DNA of 55,893 bases, from assembly GCF_900107505.1 (NCBI RefSeq), contig NZ_FNQH01000011.1, forward strand, positions 1 to 55,893. The letters run 5' to 3'. This DNA comes from Trichococcus collinsii. GTDB taxonomy: Bacteria; Bacillota; Bacilli; Lactobacillales; Aerococcaceae. The notes under the pieces were generated by a model that made no database searches, was not told the DNA's origin, and saw only the letters and a list, made by a program, of their open reading frames with translations. The number at the start of each line of letters is the position of its first letter. The stretch's first letter is position 1. This document shows, one piece after another, positions 1 to 7,317 of this stretch. Made by a program: the position numbers and the translations under genes.

Positions 1-2
1 TT

Positions 3-1097
3 GCGGACGAAATCGGGTATCCGGTCTTGGTGCGTCCGTCCTACGTATTGGGCGGACGGGCGATGCAGATCGTCTACAACCAAGCGGATCTGGAGAAATA
101 TATGCGCGAAGCGGTCGTAGCCAGTCCGGAACGTCCGGTCCTGGTCGATCATTACCTGATCGGACAAGAGCTGGAAGTCGATGCCATCTGCGACGGCGAA
201 ACCGTCCTGATTCCGGGCATCATGGAACACATCGAACGCGCAGGCGTCCACTCGGGCGACTCGATCGCTGTCTATCCGCCGCAAAATCTGTCGCCTGAAT
301 TGATCCAGACGATCGAAGACTACACGATCCGCGTGGCACAAGGGCTGAACACCATCGGTTTGGTGAACATCCAGTTCGTCATCAGTGAAGGCGTCGTCTA
401 CATCATCGAAGTGAACCCGCGCGCGAGCCGGACGATCCCGTTCCTGAGCAAAGTGACCGGCATTCCGATGGCGAAGTTGGCCACAAAAGGAATTCTAGGG
501 TTGAAGCTTAAGGATATGGGTTACAAGACAGGTCTGGTTCCATCAAAATCAGGCGTATACGTGAAGATGCCAGTCTTCAGTTTCAGCAAACTGAAGAAAG
601 TCGATACGGTTCTGGGACCTGAAATGAAGTCTACCGGAGAGATCATCGGTAAAGATGTCAACTTGCCGAAAGCTTTGTATAAAGGCTTCATTGCATCCGG
701 CGTGAATGTGCCTGACTATGGTACAGCGTTGATGACGGTATCGGATAAAGACAAAGAAGAAATCATCCCATTAGCGAAACGTTTGATTTCGTTAGGCTAC
801 CACATCGTTGCTACGACAGGTACCGGCAAAGCTTTGGAAGCAGAAGGAATCAAAGTTGATGTTATTGAGAAAATCAATGAAAACAGCAACGACATTCTTG
901 ATGCCATTCGCGACGGCCGCATCAACCTGGTCGTCAATACGATGACGGAAGGTAAGACGAGCGAGACCGACGGATTCTTGATCCGCCGTGAAGCAGTCGA
1001 AAACAACATCCCATGTTTAACTTCATTGGATACAGCAGAAGCTTTGCTGCAAGCGATGGAAACCATCCATTTCCAATTGGAAGACATGAGTAAATAA
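3..1097 (+). CDS. carB: Carbamoyl-phosphate synthase large subunit, C-terminal part (5' end outside window)
   Basis: This is the last 364 codons of the large subunit of carbamoyl-phosphate synthase, which makes carbamoyl phosphate for arginine and pyrimidine synthesis. The reading frame is open from base 3, so the start lies upstream of the window. The visible part begins inside the second ATP-grasp domain: the [11 protein letters not shown] signature and the [10 protein letters not shown] metal/ATP-binding stretch are both intact. The final 130 or so residues form the MGS-like allosteric domain, starting near [20 protein letters not shown], which binds effectors in this family. The full protein is normally about 1060 residues. 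An intrinsic terminator follows at once, so this is probably the last gene of a pyr or car operon. Identification is secure; which operon it belongs to cannot be seen. Confidence 0.95.
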   Translation, partial: ADEIGYPVLVRPSYVLGGRAMQIVYNQADLEKYMREAVVASPERPVLVDHYLIGQELEVDAICDGETVLIPGIMEHIERAGVHSGDSIAVYPPQNLSPELIQTIEDYTIRVAQGLNTIGLVNIQFVISEGVVYIIEVNPRASRTIPFLSKVTGIPMAKLATKGILGLKLKDMGYKTGLVPSKSGVYVKMPVFSFSKLKKVDTVLGPEMKSTGEIIGKDVNLPKALYKGFIASGVNVPDYGTALMTVSDKDKEEIIPLAKRLISLGYHIVATTGTGKALEAEGIKVDVIEKINENSNDILDAIRDGRINLVVNTMTEGKTSETDGFLIRREAVENNIPCLTSLDTAEALLQAMETIHFQLEDMSK

Positions 1098-1111
1098 ATT
1101 GTAAAGCAGAA

Positions 1112-1156
1112 AAGAGAAGCGATTGCCTCGTTGGGGCGGCTGCTTCTCTTTTTTTC
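1112..1156 (+). terminator. Intrinsic terminator after carB
   Basis: The arm AGAGAAGC (1113-1120) pairs with GCTTCTCT (1142-1149) and is followed by a run of T. It closes the carB transcript. Confidence 0.85.
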
Positions 1157-1162
1157 TATTTG

Positions 1163-1425
1163 ATTGTGTCTGTCATTAGACCAGTAAGGTAACCTAAACA
1201 ACCGAGACAAGACAAATGTGTCAACCGTTAGCTTGGTCCGGGAATAGGAACAGTCAAGACAAAGGGATTGTGTCAACTGTTAGGGGATGTCGGTAGATTA
1301 AACAGTCAAGACATGGCGTGGATGTCGGTCGTTGACGCAGCCCACAAACGCAAACAGTCGAGATCTTGTTGTTCCGATAGGGGCTGTCTGCGCTGCTCCC
1401 ACAATCAATCAACCTGCAAAACGGC
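1163..1425. repeat. BOX-like modular repeat, copy A (four 52-bp-spaced units)
   Basis: The motif ACARYCRAGAC starts at 1198, 1250, 1302 and 1354, that is, at exact 52-bp intervals. The companion motif TGTGTCAACYGTTAG recurs at the same phase inside the units. A shorter relative of the element (first unit plus tail, no middle units) lies at 9586-9755. Together with the hairpin that follows at 1426-1480, this fills the gap between carB and tmRNA; no gene is visible here. Confidence 0.75.
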
Positions 1426-1480
1426 AAAAAATAACCCCTAGAAAGTCATATGAATCGCTTCATATCAACATTTCTAAGGG
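1426..1480 (-). terminator. Terminator hairpin for tmRNA (minus strand)
   Basis: Read on the minus strand, CCCTTAGAAATG...TTCATATGAC...CTAGGGG forms a long imperfect hairpin with an ATGAA/TTCAT core, followed by TTATTTTTT. A very similar hairpin core (ATGAATCGCTTCATATC) occurs in repeat copy B near 9718-9736, so this hairpin belongs to the repeated element. Confidence 0.7.
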
Positions 1481-1497
1481 TTTCATCTACATCTAGA

Positions 1498-1858
1498 TGG
1501 AGACGACGGGAGTCGAACCCGTGTCCAAGCATATCGGCACTTCCAAGTCTACGCTCATAGTTAAACTATTGGAATTCGCCTTGAACTAGCCGTTTAACAG
1601 GCATTATTGTTGGCTAATCTGATTGATCTCTTCTGATTCCTCCAGATGGAAGGTCACAGCGTATCCCACATCATTGAGACCCTGATCTGAGTACATGGGC
1701 GATACCAGGAGGATCTTAGCTAGCTACAATTAAGCAGCGAAAGCTAAAGTGTTGTTTTGTGTTTTGTCAGTTGTTTTAACTGTAACGTTTTAACGTAGAC
1801 GTAACCTACGGAGCGCATCAAAAGCTCGACCTATACCTGTCGAATCCGTAACGTCCCC
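1498..1858 (-). ncRNA. ssrA: Transfer-messenger RNA (tmRNA)
   Basis: tmRNA rescues stalled ribosomes with SmpB by adding a degradation tag. On the minus strand the RNA starts GGGGACGUUACGGAUUCGAC, the family's conserved 5' end, and finishes with the T-arm GGUUCGACUCCCG and acceptor strand GUCUCCA. The 5' GGGGAC pairs with the 3' GUCUCC, and the terminal CCA is not encoded after the discriminator base. The tag-coding part (complement of 1730-1780) reads VKTTDKTQNNTLAFAA then UAA; alanine from the charged tmRNA precedes it. The resume codon (GTT, complement of 1778-1780) is placed by analogy with other Firmicute tmRNAs. The tag ends FAA rather than the common LAA. Confidence 0.95.
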
Positions 1859-2133
1859 GTAATGGGAATGCACAGAGTTATCTTGCATTTCATATTATAC
1901 GGCATCCATTCCAAAAAGCAAGTATTATGCACAAAATATTTTGGCAGCCTGCTGCAAACAATAAGTAAACAATAAAGAATCGCAAAGCTGCGCAGAACCG
2001 GAGTGATGGGATTCTGGAGCTTAATACTTATCGCTGCGGTTTTTCTGAAAGGGCTATCCTTTGAAATGCGCAGTCACTTTCAGTACACTGTAAGTAAGTG
2101 ACAAGCAACACCATTAAGAAAGGATGGATAGAA

Positions 2134-2748
2134 ATGAGACAAAGAAAAATAGTAATGAGTTTGTTCAGTCTATCGGCTACTGTATTATTGGCCGCTTGTT
2201 CAACGGACACGACCACGGAGGAAGTCTCTGTCGGATCGGAAAGTAATACGATGGAAAGCATGGTTGAGGAGTCTTCCTCCAGCAGCTCAGAAGGCATGGG
2301 GGATATGGTCCATGACGATTCAGGTGTAATTCCTGAAGGGTTGATGGAAGCGGAGAATCCTACTTATAAAGTTGGCGATTCCGTCATCATGCAGGCAGGC
2401 CATATGGAGGGCATGGAAGGTGCAGAGGCGACAATCGTTGGAGCCTTCGACACGATTGTTTATGAAGTTTCTTATGATCCAACCAATGGAGATCCAAGAG
2501 TAGAGAACCACCAATGGGTTATCCAAGAAGAAATCATGGATGCAGGAATAGACCCATTCGGCGTTGGCAGTGAAGTGATGCTGGAAGCTGAGCACACAGA
2601 GGGCATGAGCGGCGCGACTGCAATCATCGAAGCTACTGAAACGACTACTGTCTATATGGTGGATTATATAGATACAGTCACTGGGGAAACAATCAAAAAT
2701 CATAAGTGGGTGACTGAAATGGAACTTGAGCCGATTGAGGAACCTTAA
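2134..2748 (+). CDS. Lipoprotein with two DUF1541 (YdhK-type) repeats
   Basis: A secreted lipoprotein of 204 residues. The signal peptide ends in the lipobox LLAAC, with Cys22 as the lipid-bearing residue. A low-complexity Ser/Glu/Met linker follows. Two homologous repeats of about 57 residues come next (roughly 79-135 and 145-200), each with the pattern (Y/F)xVGxxVxxxAxHxEGM and ending NHxWV, as in the DUF1541/YdhK family. The biochemical role of that family is not established; the His/Met-rich HMEGM segments would suit metal binding, but that is inference. The ATG at 2134 is chosen because AAGAAAGGATGG precedes it and the signal peptide begins there; an in-frame start further upstream has no ribosome site. 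It lies alone, followed by a small basic protein gene. Confidence 0.85.
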   Translation: MRQRKIVMSLFSLSATVLLAACSTDTTTEEVSVGSESNTMESMVEESSSSSSEGMGDMVHDDSGVIPEGLMEAENPTYKVGDSVIMQAGHMEGMEGAEATIVGAFDTIVYEVSYDPTNGDPRVENHQWVIQEEIMDAGIDPFGVGSEVMLEAEHTEGMSGATAIIEATETTTVYMVDYIDTVTGETIKNHKWVTEMELEPIEEP

Positions 2749-2801
2749 GAGCAGCTCGAGTATACAGACGTATTCTTTTACGCAAGAAAGGACTGGTTAC
2801 T

Positions 2802-3008
2802 ATGAAATTCGGCATGCGCAAACCAAGCCTGAAGCGTTCATTTAAGGCTAGGACAACCGGAAAGCTGAAGCGGGCGATCAAGCGGCAAACAAATCCGTTC
2901 TACGGTGAAAAAGGCATGGGCCTGATCCGGGATGCCAAAAGAACCGCCTACAACCGGATATACAAAAAAGCCACGTTCTCGATTCGAGATTTGTTCAAAT
3001 TCAAATAA
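2802..3008 (+). CDS. Small very basic protein of unknown function
   Basis: A 68-residue protein with many Lys/Arg residues, no signal peptide and no membrane segment. It has a clear ribosome site (AGAAAGGA, about 13 bases before the ATG) and a strong terminator just downstream, which support a real gene. The pattern MKFGMRKPSLK..RTTGKLKR...NP.YG.KGMG resembles short uncharacterised proteins of lactic-acid bacteria that also turn up in mobile elements. The charge suggests nucleic-acid binding, but this is inference. It sits 53 bp after the DUF1541 lipoprotein gene and could share its transcript. Confidence 0.65.
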   Translation: MKFGMRKPSLKRSFKARTTGKLKRAIKRQTNPFYGEKGMGLIRDAKRTAYNRIYKKATFSIRDLFKFK

Positions 3009-3017
3009 GAGTAGTTA

Positions 3018-3070
3018 CAAAAAAGCAGAGAAACAATCCCTCACAGGATTCATTTCGCTGCTTTTTTATT
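3018..3070 (+). terminator. Intrinsic terminator after the small basic protein gene
   Basis: AAAAAAGCAG...CTGCTTTTTTATTT forms a hairpin with a U-run; the opposite strand also ends in a T-run, so it may work in both directions. Confidence 0.75.
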
Positions 3071-3094
3071 TGCGCCAGTACCGTATGATCAAAA

Positions 3095-3244
3095 CTATTC
3101 CTCATCATTGATGAAATTCATCATTGCTCTATACCCGCAAACCGGGCAAGTCAACAAGGCAGTTAACCCAAAGCGTACTGATAATAGAATTGTTATAGGC
3201 GAGTCTTGGAATGATGATCTGCAGTTTGGACAGACGGAGTGCAT
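3095..3244 (-). pseudogene. Possible zinc-ribbon protein or remnant (CxxC...CxxC)
   Basis: The minus strand can encode 49 residues from the ATG complementary to 3242-3244. They contain HSVCPNC, a hydrophobic stretch of about 24 residues and TCPVCGYRAMMNF, a layout like the small CxxC-20-CxxC zinc-ribbon proteins of Firmicutes. There is no recognisable ribosome site, and the frame continues upstream into sequence antisense to an esterase remnant. This is either a small intact gene or the 3' end of a broken one. Low confidence. Confidence 0.35.
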
Positions 3245-3273
3245 ATGCTTTGCGCGATGATCAATGAATTTAA

Positions 3274-3558
3274 ATGCCAGGATCGGGGCGAAAGCCGGCA
3301 GCTCCGCAGTACGATCTGTCGTTGAACGAATTCTACGGCGTGGCGTTGGACAATCAGGAGTGGACGACCCTCGGTGAAAAGCAAATGCTTGTTGGCACGG
3401 CATCAAATGCAAACGGAGTCATGATGAAATTGGCGGCCGTCAAGGACTTGGCGCATTGGAACTACAAACCGGAAGCCGCATTCATCTGGGACTTCTTCCA
3501 GGATTATCAGAGAAATACCGAGAACGGCGCACTGATCATCAACAGTTCTGAAGAATGA
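3274..3558 (+). pseudogene. C-terminal remnant of an alpha/beta-hydrolase (esterase-type)
   Basis: About 80 codons read like the C-terminus of a PHB-depolymerase/esterase-type hydrolase: YDLSLNEFYGVAL, then KDLAHWNY, then AAFIWDFFQDYQRNT. No catalytic serine motif, signal sequence or usable ribosome site is present, so at least 70 percent of a normal enzyme is missing. The homologous part starts abruptly near 3300, next to the divergent zinc-ribbon fragment, which suggests a deletion junction. The hydrolase assignment is a family-level guess. Confidence 0.45.
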
Positions 3559-3606
3559 TCGTTTGAAACAGCAGCATCACTGATTTAAATTGAAAAAAAT
3601 GGACTA

Positions 3607-3655
3607 GCCCTTGAAGGAAGAGTTGGAAAATCCACTCTCTTCAAGGGTTTTTGTC
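3607..3655 (+). terminator. Intrinsic terminator after the hydrolase remnant
   Basis: CCCTTGAAG...AGAGT and ACTCTCTTCAAGGG form a long hairpin followed by TTTTTG. It survives although the gene upstream is truncated. Confidence 0.75.
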
Positions 3656-3728
3656 ATATTTAAATAAAAAATATCGAATATATTGCTGATTCAGGCATAA
3701 AATTCTGTATATATTTTGAAAATAAGGG

Positions 3729-3734
3729 TATAAT
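3729..3734 (+). promoter_or_regulatory. Likely -10 box for the 66-residue protein gene
   Basis: A perfect TATAAT lies 82 bp before the ATG at 3816. The -35 region is poor (TGTATA at 17 bp). The bases just after it, TGAAAGCGTTACCT, resemble a catabolite-response element with two mismatches. Confidence 0.45.
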
Positions 3735-3815
3735 GAAAGCGTTACCTGATCAATGCGGAAGTAACATTACCTTATCCGATCGTTCAGGCTAACAACGACA
3801 TAGGAGGCGGTTGCG

Positions 3816-4016
3816 ATGACAATGAAGAAATTCCAAGTGGAGCTACCCGAAGATATGCTTGAAAAAATGAGAAAAGGGTATGCCGCTAAAAGAAAACAGG
3901 GCGGATACGATGTAAAAGATATCAGCGATGAAGATCTTGCTGAATATTTCATGGGTATGGGCTTAAATTATGTCGACAGAAAAATATCCGAAATTCTTGA
4001 TAAAGAAAAAAAATAA
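3816..4016 (+). CDS. Small cytoplasmic protein of unknown function
   Basis: A 66-residue, highly charged and probably helical protein with no signal peptide. AGGAGG at 3802-3807 lies eight bases before the ATG, a promoter-like TATAAT lies upstream and a terminator lies directly downstream, so it is a well-formed single-gene unit. The beginning KFQVELPEDMLEKMRKGYAAKR resembles the short strand-plus-helix start seen in ribbon-helix-helix proteins, but no second half of such a fold is clear. Function unknown. Confidence 0.7.
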   Translation: MTMKKFQVELPEDMLEKMRKGYAAKRKQGGYDVKDISDEDLAEYFMGMGLNYVDRKISEILDKEKK

Positions 4017-4062
4017 AGAAGAAGAGAGAAGCGATCCCGCAAAGATTGCTTCTCTTTATTTA
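4017..4062 (+). terminator. Intrinsic terminator
   Basis: GAGAGAAGCGAT...ATTGCTTCTC followed by TTTATTTAA closes the small gene at 3816-4016. Confidence 0.7.
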
Positions 4063-4200
4063 ATGATCCATATGATTAAAAAAATGATGAATCATCGGGA
4101 TAAAGAAAGTATGATGATAGTGGAAAAGCTAAAGTTGGGCAGCGTAGCGTAAGAGCAGATGAGAAATTGGATTTAGAAAAACAGCGGCAGCATATTTTAA

Positions 4201-4437
4201 TATGCAAATTTTGATTGTGTAATGCTTGATGGTGGCGAAATAGAAATAGGGGATAATGTGTGGGTCGGAGCTGTCGTTCACATCAACCAAGGCGTAAAGA
4301 TCGGTGATAATTCCATCATTGGATCAAGGAGTGTCATTACAAAGAATATCCCTGCTAACGTTATTGCAGCTAGTATTCCGTGTAAAGGCATCAAAAGGAT
4401 AACCTCAGAAGATGAAACGAGCAAACTGCAGAACTAG
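4201..4437 (+). pseudogene. Remnant of a hexapeptide-repeat acetyltransferase (Maa-like)
   Basis: The frame reads YANFDCVMLDGGEIEIGDNVWVG and then VKIGDNSIIGSRSVITKNIPANVIAASIP: the left-handed beta-helix end of a maltose/galactoside-type O-acetyltransferase. The N-terminal half is gone, an in-frame stop lies at 4198-4200, and the segment normally found between the NCVxLD strand and IGDNVWIG is missing, so there is also an internal deletion. There is no ribosome site in front of the ATG at 4222. It is best treated as a decayed gene, although a 71-residue peptide could formally be translated. Confidence 0.7.
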
Positions 4438-4458
4438 TAATATTCAAAACGATAGGGC

Positions 4459-4487
4459 TTGCACAATCAAAAAATCCATGGTACAAT
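4459..4487 (+). promoter_or_regulatory. Promoter of the first cold-shock gene
   Basis: TTGCAC (4459-4464), a 17-bp spacer and TACAAT (4482-4487). Downstream lies a leader of about 110 bases whose sequence is largely shared with the second cold-shock gene, including CGTTAGCAACAATGTAT and CACGAGGAGGATTTTCAATT. A conserved long leader is typical of cold-inducible csp genes. Confidence 0.75.
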
Positions 4488-4598
4488 GACTTTAACATTT
4501 TGTGAAGCGCAGAAAAGAATTGTTTCAAAACATTCCGATTCGTAACGTTAGCAACAATGTATCATAAAGTGCAAAACGCACGAGGAGGATTTTCAATT

Positions 4599-4799
4599 AT
4601 GGAAAAAGGTACAGTTAAATGGTTTAACGCAGAAAAAGGTTTTGGTTTTATCGAACGCGAAAACGGAGACGATGTATTCGTACATTTCTCAGCTATCCAA
4701 TCTGAAGGATTCAAATCTTTAGAAGAAGGACAAGCAGTAACTTTCGACGTTGAAGAAGGTAACCGTGGACCTCAAGCAACAAACGTTTCTAAAGCTTAA
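4599..4799 (+). CDS. cspA: Cold-shock domain protein, copy 1
   Basis: A 66-residue single cold-shock domain protein that binds single-stranded RNA/DNA and acts as an RNA chaperone. Both nucleic-acid-binding motifs are intact: RNP1 KGFGFIE and RNP2 VFVHFSAI. The ATG at 4599 follows a strong GAGGAGG site and gives the family's normal length; an in-frame ATG further upstream (4557) lies in the leader. It differs at only four positions from the copy 465 bp downstream (Lys3/Gln, Glu12/Asp, Asp50/Ser, Ser64/Asn). Each copy has its own promoter and terminator. Regulation is probably at the level of leader structure and RNA stability, as for csp genes generally. The gene symbol is generic. Confidence 0.95.
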   Translation: MEKGTVKWFNAEKGFGFIERENGDDVFVHFSAIQSEGFKSLEEGQAVTFDVEEGNRGPQATNVSKA

Positions 4800-4817
4800 T
4801 TCAAATTAAACTTATAG

Positions 4818-4848
4818 GAACCTGATCTTCGGATCGGGTTCTTTTTTT
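4818..4848 (+). terminator. Terminator of cold-shock gene copy 1
   Basis: GAACCTGATC-TTCG-GATCGGGTTC followed by seven T. Confidence 0.9.
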
Positions 4849-4921
4849 GACGAAAAATTGCAGAATGGCGCGCTGGAAAAATGATTTGTATCAGTATTGA
4901 GAATTTTTTTGCCATTTCGAT

Positions 4922-4950
4922 TTGCATTATTGAATAAAGCATGATACAAT
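4922..4950 (+). promoter_or_regulatory. Promoter of the second cold-shock gene
   Basis: TTGCAT (4922-4927), 17 bp, TACAAT (4945-4950): the same architecture and the same downstream TTTAACATTTTGT as the first copy, so the duplication included the promoter. Confidence 0.75.
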
Positions 4951-5063
4951 GAATTTAACATTTTGTTGGGTTAGAGAAACGAATTGCATTACGAAAATTC
5001 CGATCCGTAGCGTTAGCAACAATGTATGATATATGTGCAATAGCACGAGGAGGATTTTCAATT

Positions 5064-5264
5064 ATGGAACAAGGTACAGTAAAATGGTTTAACGCAGACA
5101 AAGGTTTTGGCTTCATCGAACGCGAAAACGGAGACGATGTATTCGTACATTTCTCAGCTATCCAATCTGAAGGTTTCAAATCTTTAGAAGAAGGACAAGC
5201 AGTAACTTTCAGCGTCGAAGAAGGTAACCGTGGACCTCAAGCAACAAACGTAAACAAAGCTTAA
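5064..5264 (+). CDS. cspA: Cold-shock domain protein, copy 2
   Basis: A 66-residue paralogue of the adjacent copy at 4599-4799 with 62 of 66 residues identical. RNP1 (KGFGFIE) and RNP2 (VFVHFSAI) are intact, so it should bind single-stranded nucleic acid in the same way. The ATG at 5064 follows GAGGAGG; a longer in-frame reading from 5022 runs through the leader and would ignore that site. The coding sequences, leaders and terminators of the two copies are all similar, showing duplication of a complete transcription unit. The tandem pair may allow different temperature or growth-phase responses, but the sequence does not show which. Confidence 0.95.
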   Translation: MEQGTVKWFNADKGFGFIERENGDDVFVHFSAIQSEGFKSLEEGQAVTFSVEEGNRGPQATNVNKA

Positions 5265-5284
5265 TTCAAAATTAAACTTAATAG

Positions 5285-5316
5285 GAACCTAGTCTTCGGA
5301 TTAGGTTCTTTTTTTT
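5285..5316 (+). terminator. Terminator of cold-shock gene copy 2
   Basis: GAACCTAGTC-TTCG-GATTAGGTTC followed by eight T; it matches the first copy's terminator with compensatory changes in the stem. Confidence 0.9.
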
Positions 5317-5330
5317 GTTCTTTTTTGTCA

Positions 5331-5430
5331 TCCCAGCTTCGGTTGGGCAGCTTTCATCGGAGCAGCAACTATAATCAGGTATCGAATCTCCGGTCTTCCG
5401 ATGAAACAACGCCTCATCGGAGGAATGCTC
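5331..5430. repeat. Intergenic palindrome cluster A
   Basis: TTTCATCGGAG (about 5352-5362) and CTCCGG...CCGATGAAA (about 5389-5407) form an inverted repeat, followed by CTCATCGGAGG. It lies between convergent genes, just after a terminator, as do other clusters of the same type at 33.0, 37.1, 41.3 and 44.9 kb. This copy is the most diverged. Confidence 0.5.
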
Positions 5431-5432
5431 AC

Positions 5433-5472
5433 AAAAAAGCATCCAAAATTTTAATTCTGGATGCTTTTTTGT
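5433..5472. terminator. Bidirectional terminator between cspA copy 2 and the SAP-domain gene
   Basis: AAAAAAGCATCCA and TGGATGCTTTTTT form a perfect stem with T-runs on both strands, between two convergent genes. Confidence 0.85.
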
Positions 5473-5478
5473 GGTACA

Positions 5479-6081
5479 TCAATATTTCTTCTTTGGATGG
5501 CGGTCGACGACTTCGGGATATTTTGCCAGGATCGCTTCACCTTCGGGAGTGATACGGTATCCCCTCAGCGCGAACTGTGATGCCAGTTGTTCTTCGCTCA
5601 ATTCCTTTTTCGCAAGTTCCATCAATTCGGGCTTCTTCATTTTGGAATAGCCGGCCACTTCGTAGTGTTTCAAGATGGCTTTCAGGCTAGCTGCGTTCAG
5701 GTGATCCAGCGAATCGGTCGCCGAAAGTTCCACCGCATAGCCTTTTTCGATCACTTCATCTAACGCTTGAGAGCCATTGATGCCGTAATTGTATTCGAAA
5801 TATTTCGGATAAGCGCTCTCGTTCGTGAATGTACCGAATTGTATGCGCCACAACAGGATAAGATGTCCCGGCAGGATATCTTCCTCAAAACGGACAACGT
5901 TGCGTTTGGGTACCAGCTGTTCCGAACCGATCCGGACAGCATTAAGCCAACCTTCCTTGTCGCGTCTTTCGGAAATGAAAGGCACTTCCGGATAATCCTG
6001 ATAAAGCGCGAAAATATCCTGGACCGCTTTATCCTGCAAGTCCAAATGGCTGTTTTGTTTTTCGATGTTCTTGGTATTCAT
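5479..6081 (-). CDS. SAP-domain protein of unknown function
   Basis: A 200-residue cytoplasmic protein. The C-terminal third has the SAP-like pattern LNAASLKAILKHY..AGYSKMKKPELMELAKK (about 128-160), a helix-extension-helix fold often used for DNA binding. It then ends in YRITPEGEAILAKYPEVVDRHPKKK. The N-terminal region (about 1-120) resembles no family I can name. Homologous short SAP proteins occur sporadically in Firmicutes, often near mobile DNA. The ATG is preceded on the minus strand by AGGAGGATCTAT. It follows the ornithine-cyclodeaminase-like gene with about 27 bp between them, so the two are probably co-transcribed. Confidence 0.7.
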   Translation of the reverse strand: MNTKNIEKQNSHLDLQDKAVQDIFALYQDYPEVPFISERRDKEGWLNAVRIGSEQLVPKRNVVRFEEDILPGHLILLWRIQFGTFTNESAYPKYFEYNYGINGSQALDEVIEKGYAVELSATDSLDHLNAASLKAILKHYEVAGYSKMKKPELMELAKKELSEEQLASQFALRGYRITPEGEAILAKYPEVVDRHPKKKY

Positions 6082-6108
6082 ATAGATCCTCCTGTTCGGT
6101 CCTAATTA

Positions 6109-7119
6109 TTATGCCTCAAAATCAAAGGCGTAGCCCATTCCTTTTTCGAGTGCCCTTCGGTAAACTTCTCCGGCTATCGCAACATCCATGGCTCCGGTGC
6201 CGATTGGGATGCAGATGGTGATGTCCTGCGAAAGGTCGCCGGCATCTTTCATTCCGACTGCCAATTCGCCCAACGTCGCAAAAATATCTTTTTCGGACAG
6301 TTTTCCTTCACCCGTCAGTTTCTTCAAAGCACCGCGATGGAGAGCCTGCTCCACATGGTCAACGATGATTTTGTCTGCCTTCAGGATGAGTGCATCTTCA
6401 ATTTCCTGGAAAGATCCCATCGGAAAGATGATGGTACCCTTTTTGATCCATTCCGCTTTGATGAGGGGAGTCTGCGCTGGCGTGACGGTAATGAGGACCT
6501 CGGCCTGGCTGGCTTCCCGAGGATCGTCGACAATGCGGATATCGCCTTTTACGTGTTCCTGCATTTTTTCGGCAAATGCTTCCGCTGTGCTGCGTCTGTG
6601 GTTCCAGATAATCAATTCGGTGATGTCGAACAGATCCGCGATTGCCCGTACATTGGTGCTGGCTTGCATCCCGGCTCCATAAAGGCCGATTGTGACGGTC
6701 GGTTTCTTGAGCAAATACCGCAATGCGTTTGCGGTCTGAGCCCCGGTGCGCATGTTGGTGATATAAGCGCCTTCAAGTGCGGCAGTGAAAGTTCCCAAAT
6801 GCGGATTGATCAGCAAAATCATTCCCGTGATATAAGGCAATCCGGCAGCTTTACGCTCGCCCAAAAACCCTCCGACCCATTTCAAGCCGGCGATATCCTG
6901 CGAGCCGATGTAGGCCGGCATTGCGTTCATGAATCCTTCGTACGGCGGGTAACCGCCAGTTTCACCCAGATCAAGCGTCAATTTTGTCGGGTTGATGACC
7001 GTGCCGTCACCGAGTCCCTGAAATGTCTGATGCACGAGATTGTTGAAATCCGCAATATCCAATAATGCCTTGATGGTGCTCTGATTGATCAGAAGCGTAT
7101 TGCGTTCTTCCATGGCCAT
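6109..7119 (-). CDS. Ornithine cyclodeaminase / mu-crystallin family protein
   Basis: A 336-residue NAD(P)-dependent enzyme of the ornithine cyclodeaminase/mu-crystallin family, which includes ornithine cyclodeaminases, alanine dehydrogenases and ketimine reductases. Visible signatures are the substrate-side ADAL-like region TNMRTGAQTANALRYL (about 120-137), the Rossmann loop GLYGAGMQASTNVRAI (about 146-161), VLITVTPAQTPLIK and KIIVDHVEQALHRGAL. The length is normal. The Arg in MRTGA that binds the substrate carboxylate is present. The reaction catalysed here cannot be decided from sequence: proline formation from ornithine, alanine formation or ketimine reduction are all possible. It lies upstream of the SAP-domain gene on the same strand and divergent from the lactonase-like gene. 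Confidence 0.85.
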   Translation of the reverse strand: MAMEERNTLLINQSTIKALLDIADFNNLVHQTFQGLGDGTVINPTKLTLDLGETGGYPPYEGFMNAMPAYIGSQDIAGLKWVGGFLGERKAAGLPYITGMILLINPHLGTFTAALEGAYITNMRTGAQTANALRYLLKKPTVTIGLYGAGMQASTNVRAIADLFDITELIIWNHRRSTAEAFAEKMQEHVKGDIRIVDDPREASQAEVLITVTPAQTPLIKAEWIKKGTIIFPMGSFQEIEDALILKADKIIVDHVEQALHRGALKKLTGEGKLSEKDIFATLGELAVGMKDAGDLSQDITICIPIGTGAMDVAIAGEVYRRALEKGMGYAFDFEA

Positions 7120-7250
7120 TCTCCTTTAGACGAGATGTGTTCATAAGAATTGCTCCCCTCGAACAGTCACATAAAGTATAGCATTTTTAAGGGAAGAACA
7201 AAAAATCGCGGGCATCCAAATATCGAAAAATATCCAAAAAATCGTATCAA

Positions 7251-7279
7251 TTGGAATGCATTTTTTGTTGTTATATACT
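7251..7279 (+). promoter_or_regulatory. Promoter of the SMP-30-like gene
   Basis: TTGGAA (7251-7256), 17 bp, TATACT (7274-7279), about 40 bp before the start codon. Confidence 0.65.
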
Positions 7280-7317
7280 GAAACCATAAATGACAGAGGA
7301 ATATGAGGGGGATGAAG

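Noticed and set aside
797-1276. 159-residue minus-strand frame over the carB end
   Set aside because: It overlaps carB and its terminator and has no coding signature.
3970-4152. 60-residue frame overlapping the end of the 66-residue gene
   Set aside because: It runs through the terminator hairpin and has no ribosome site.
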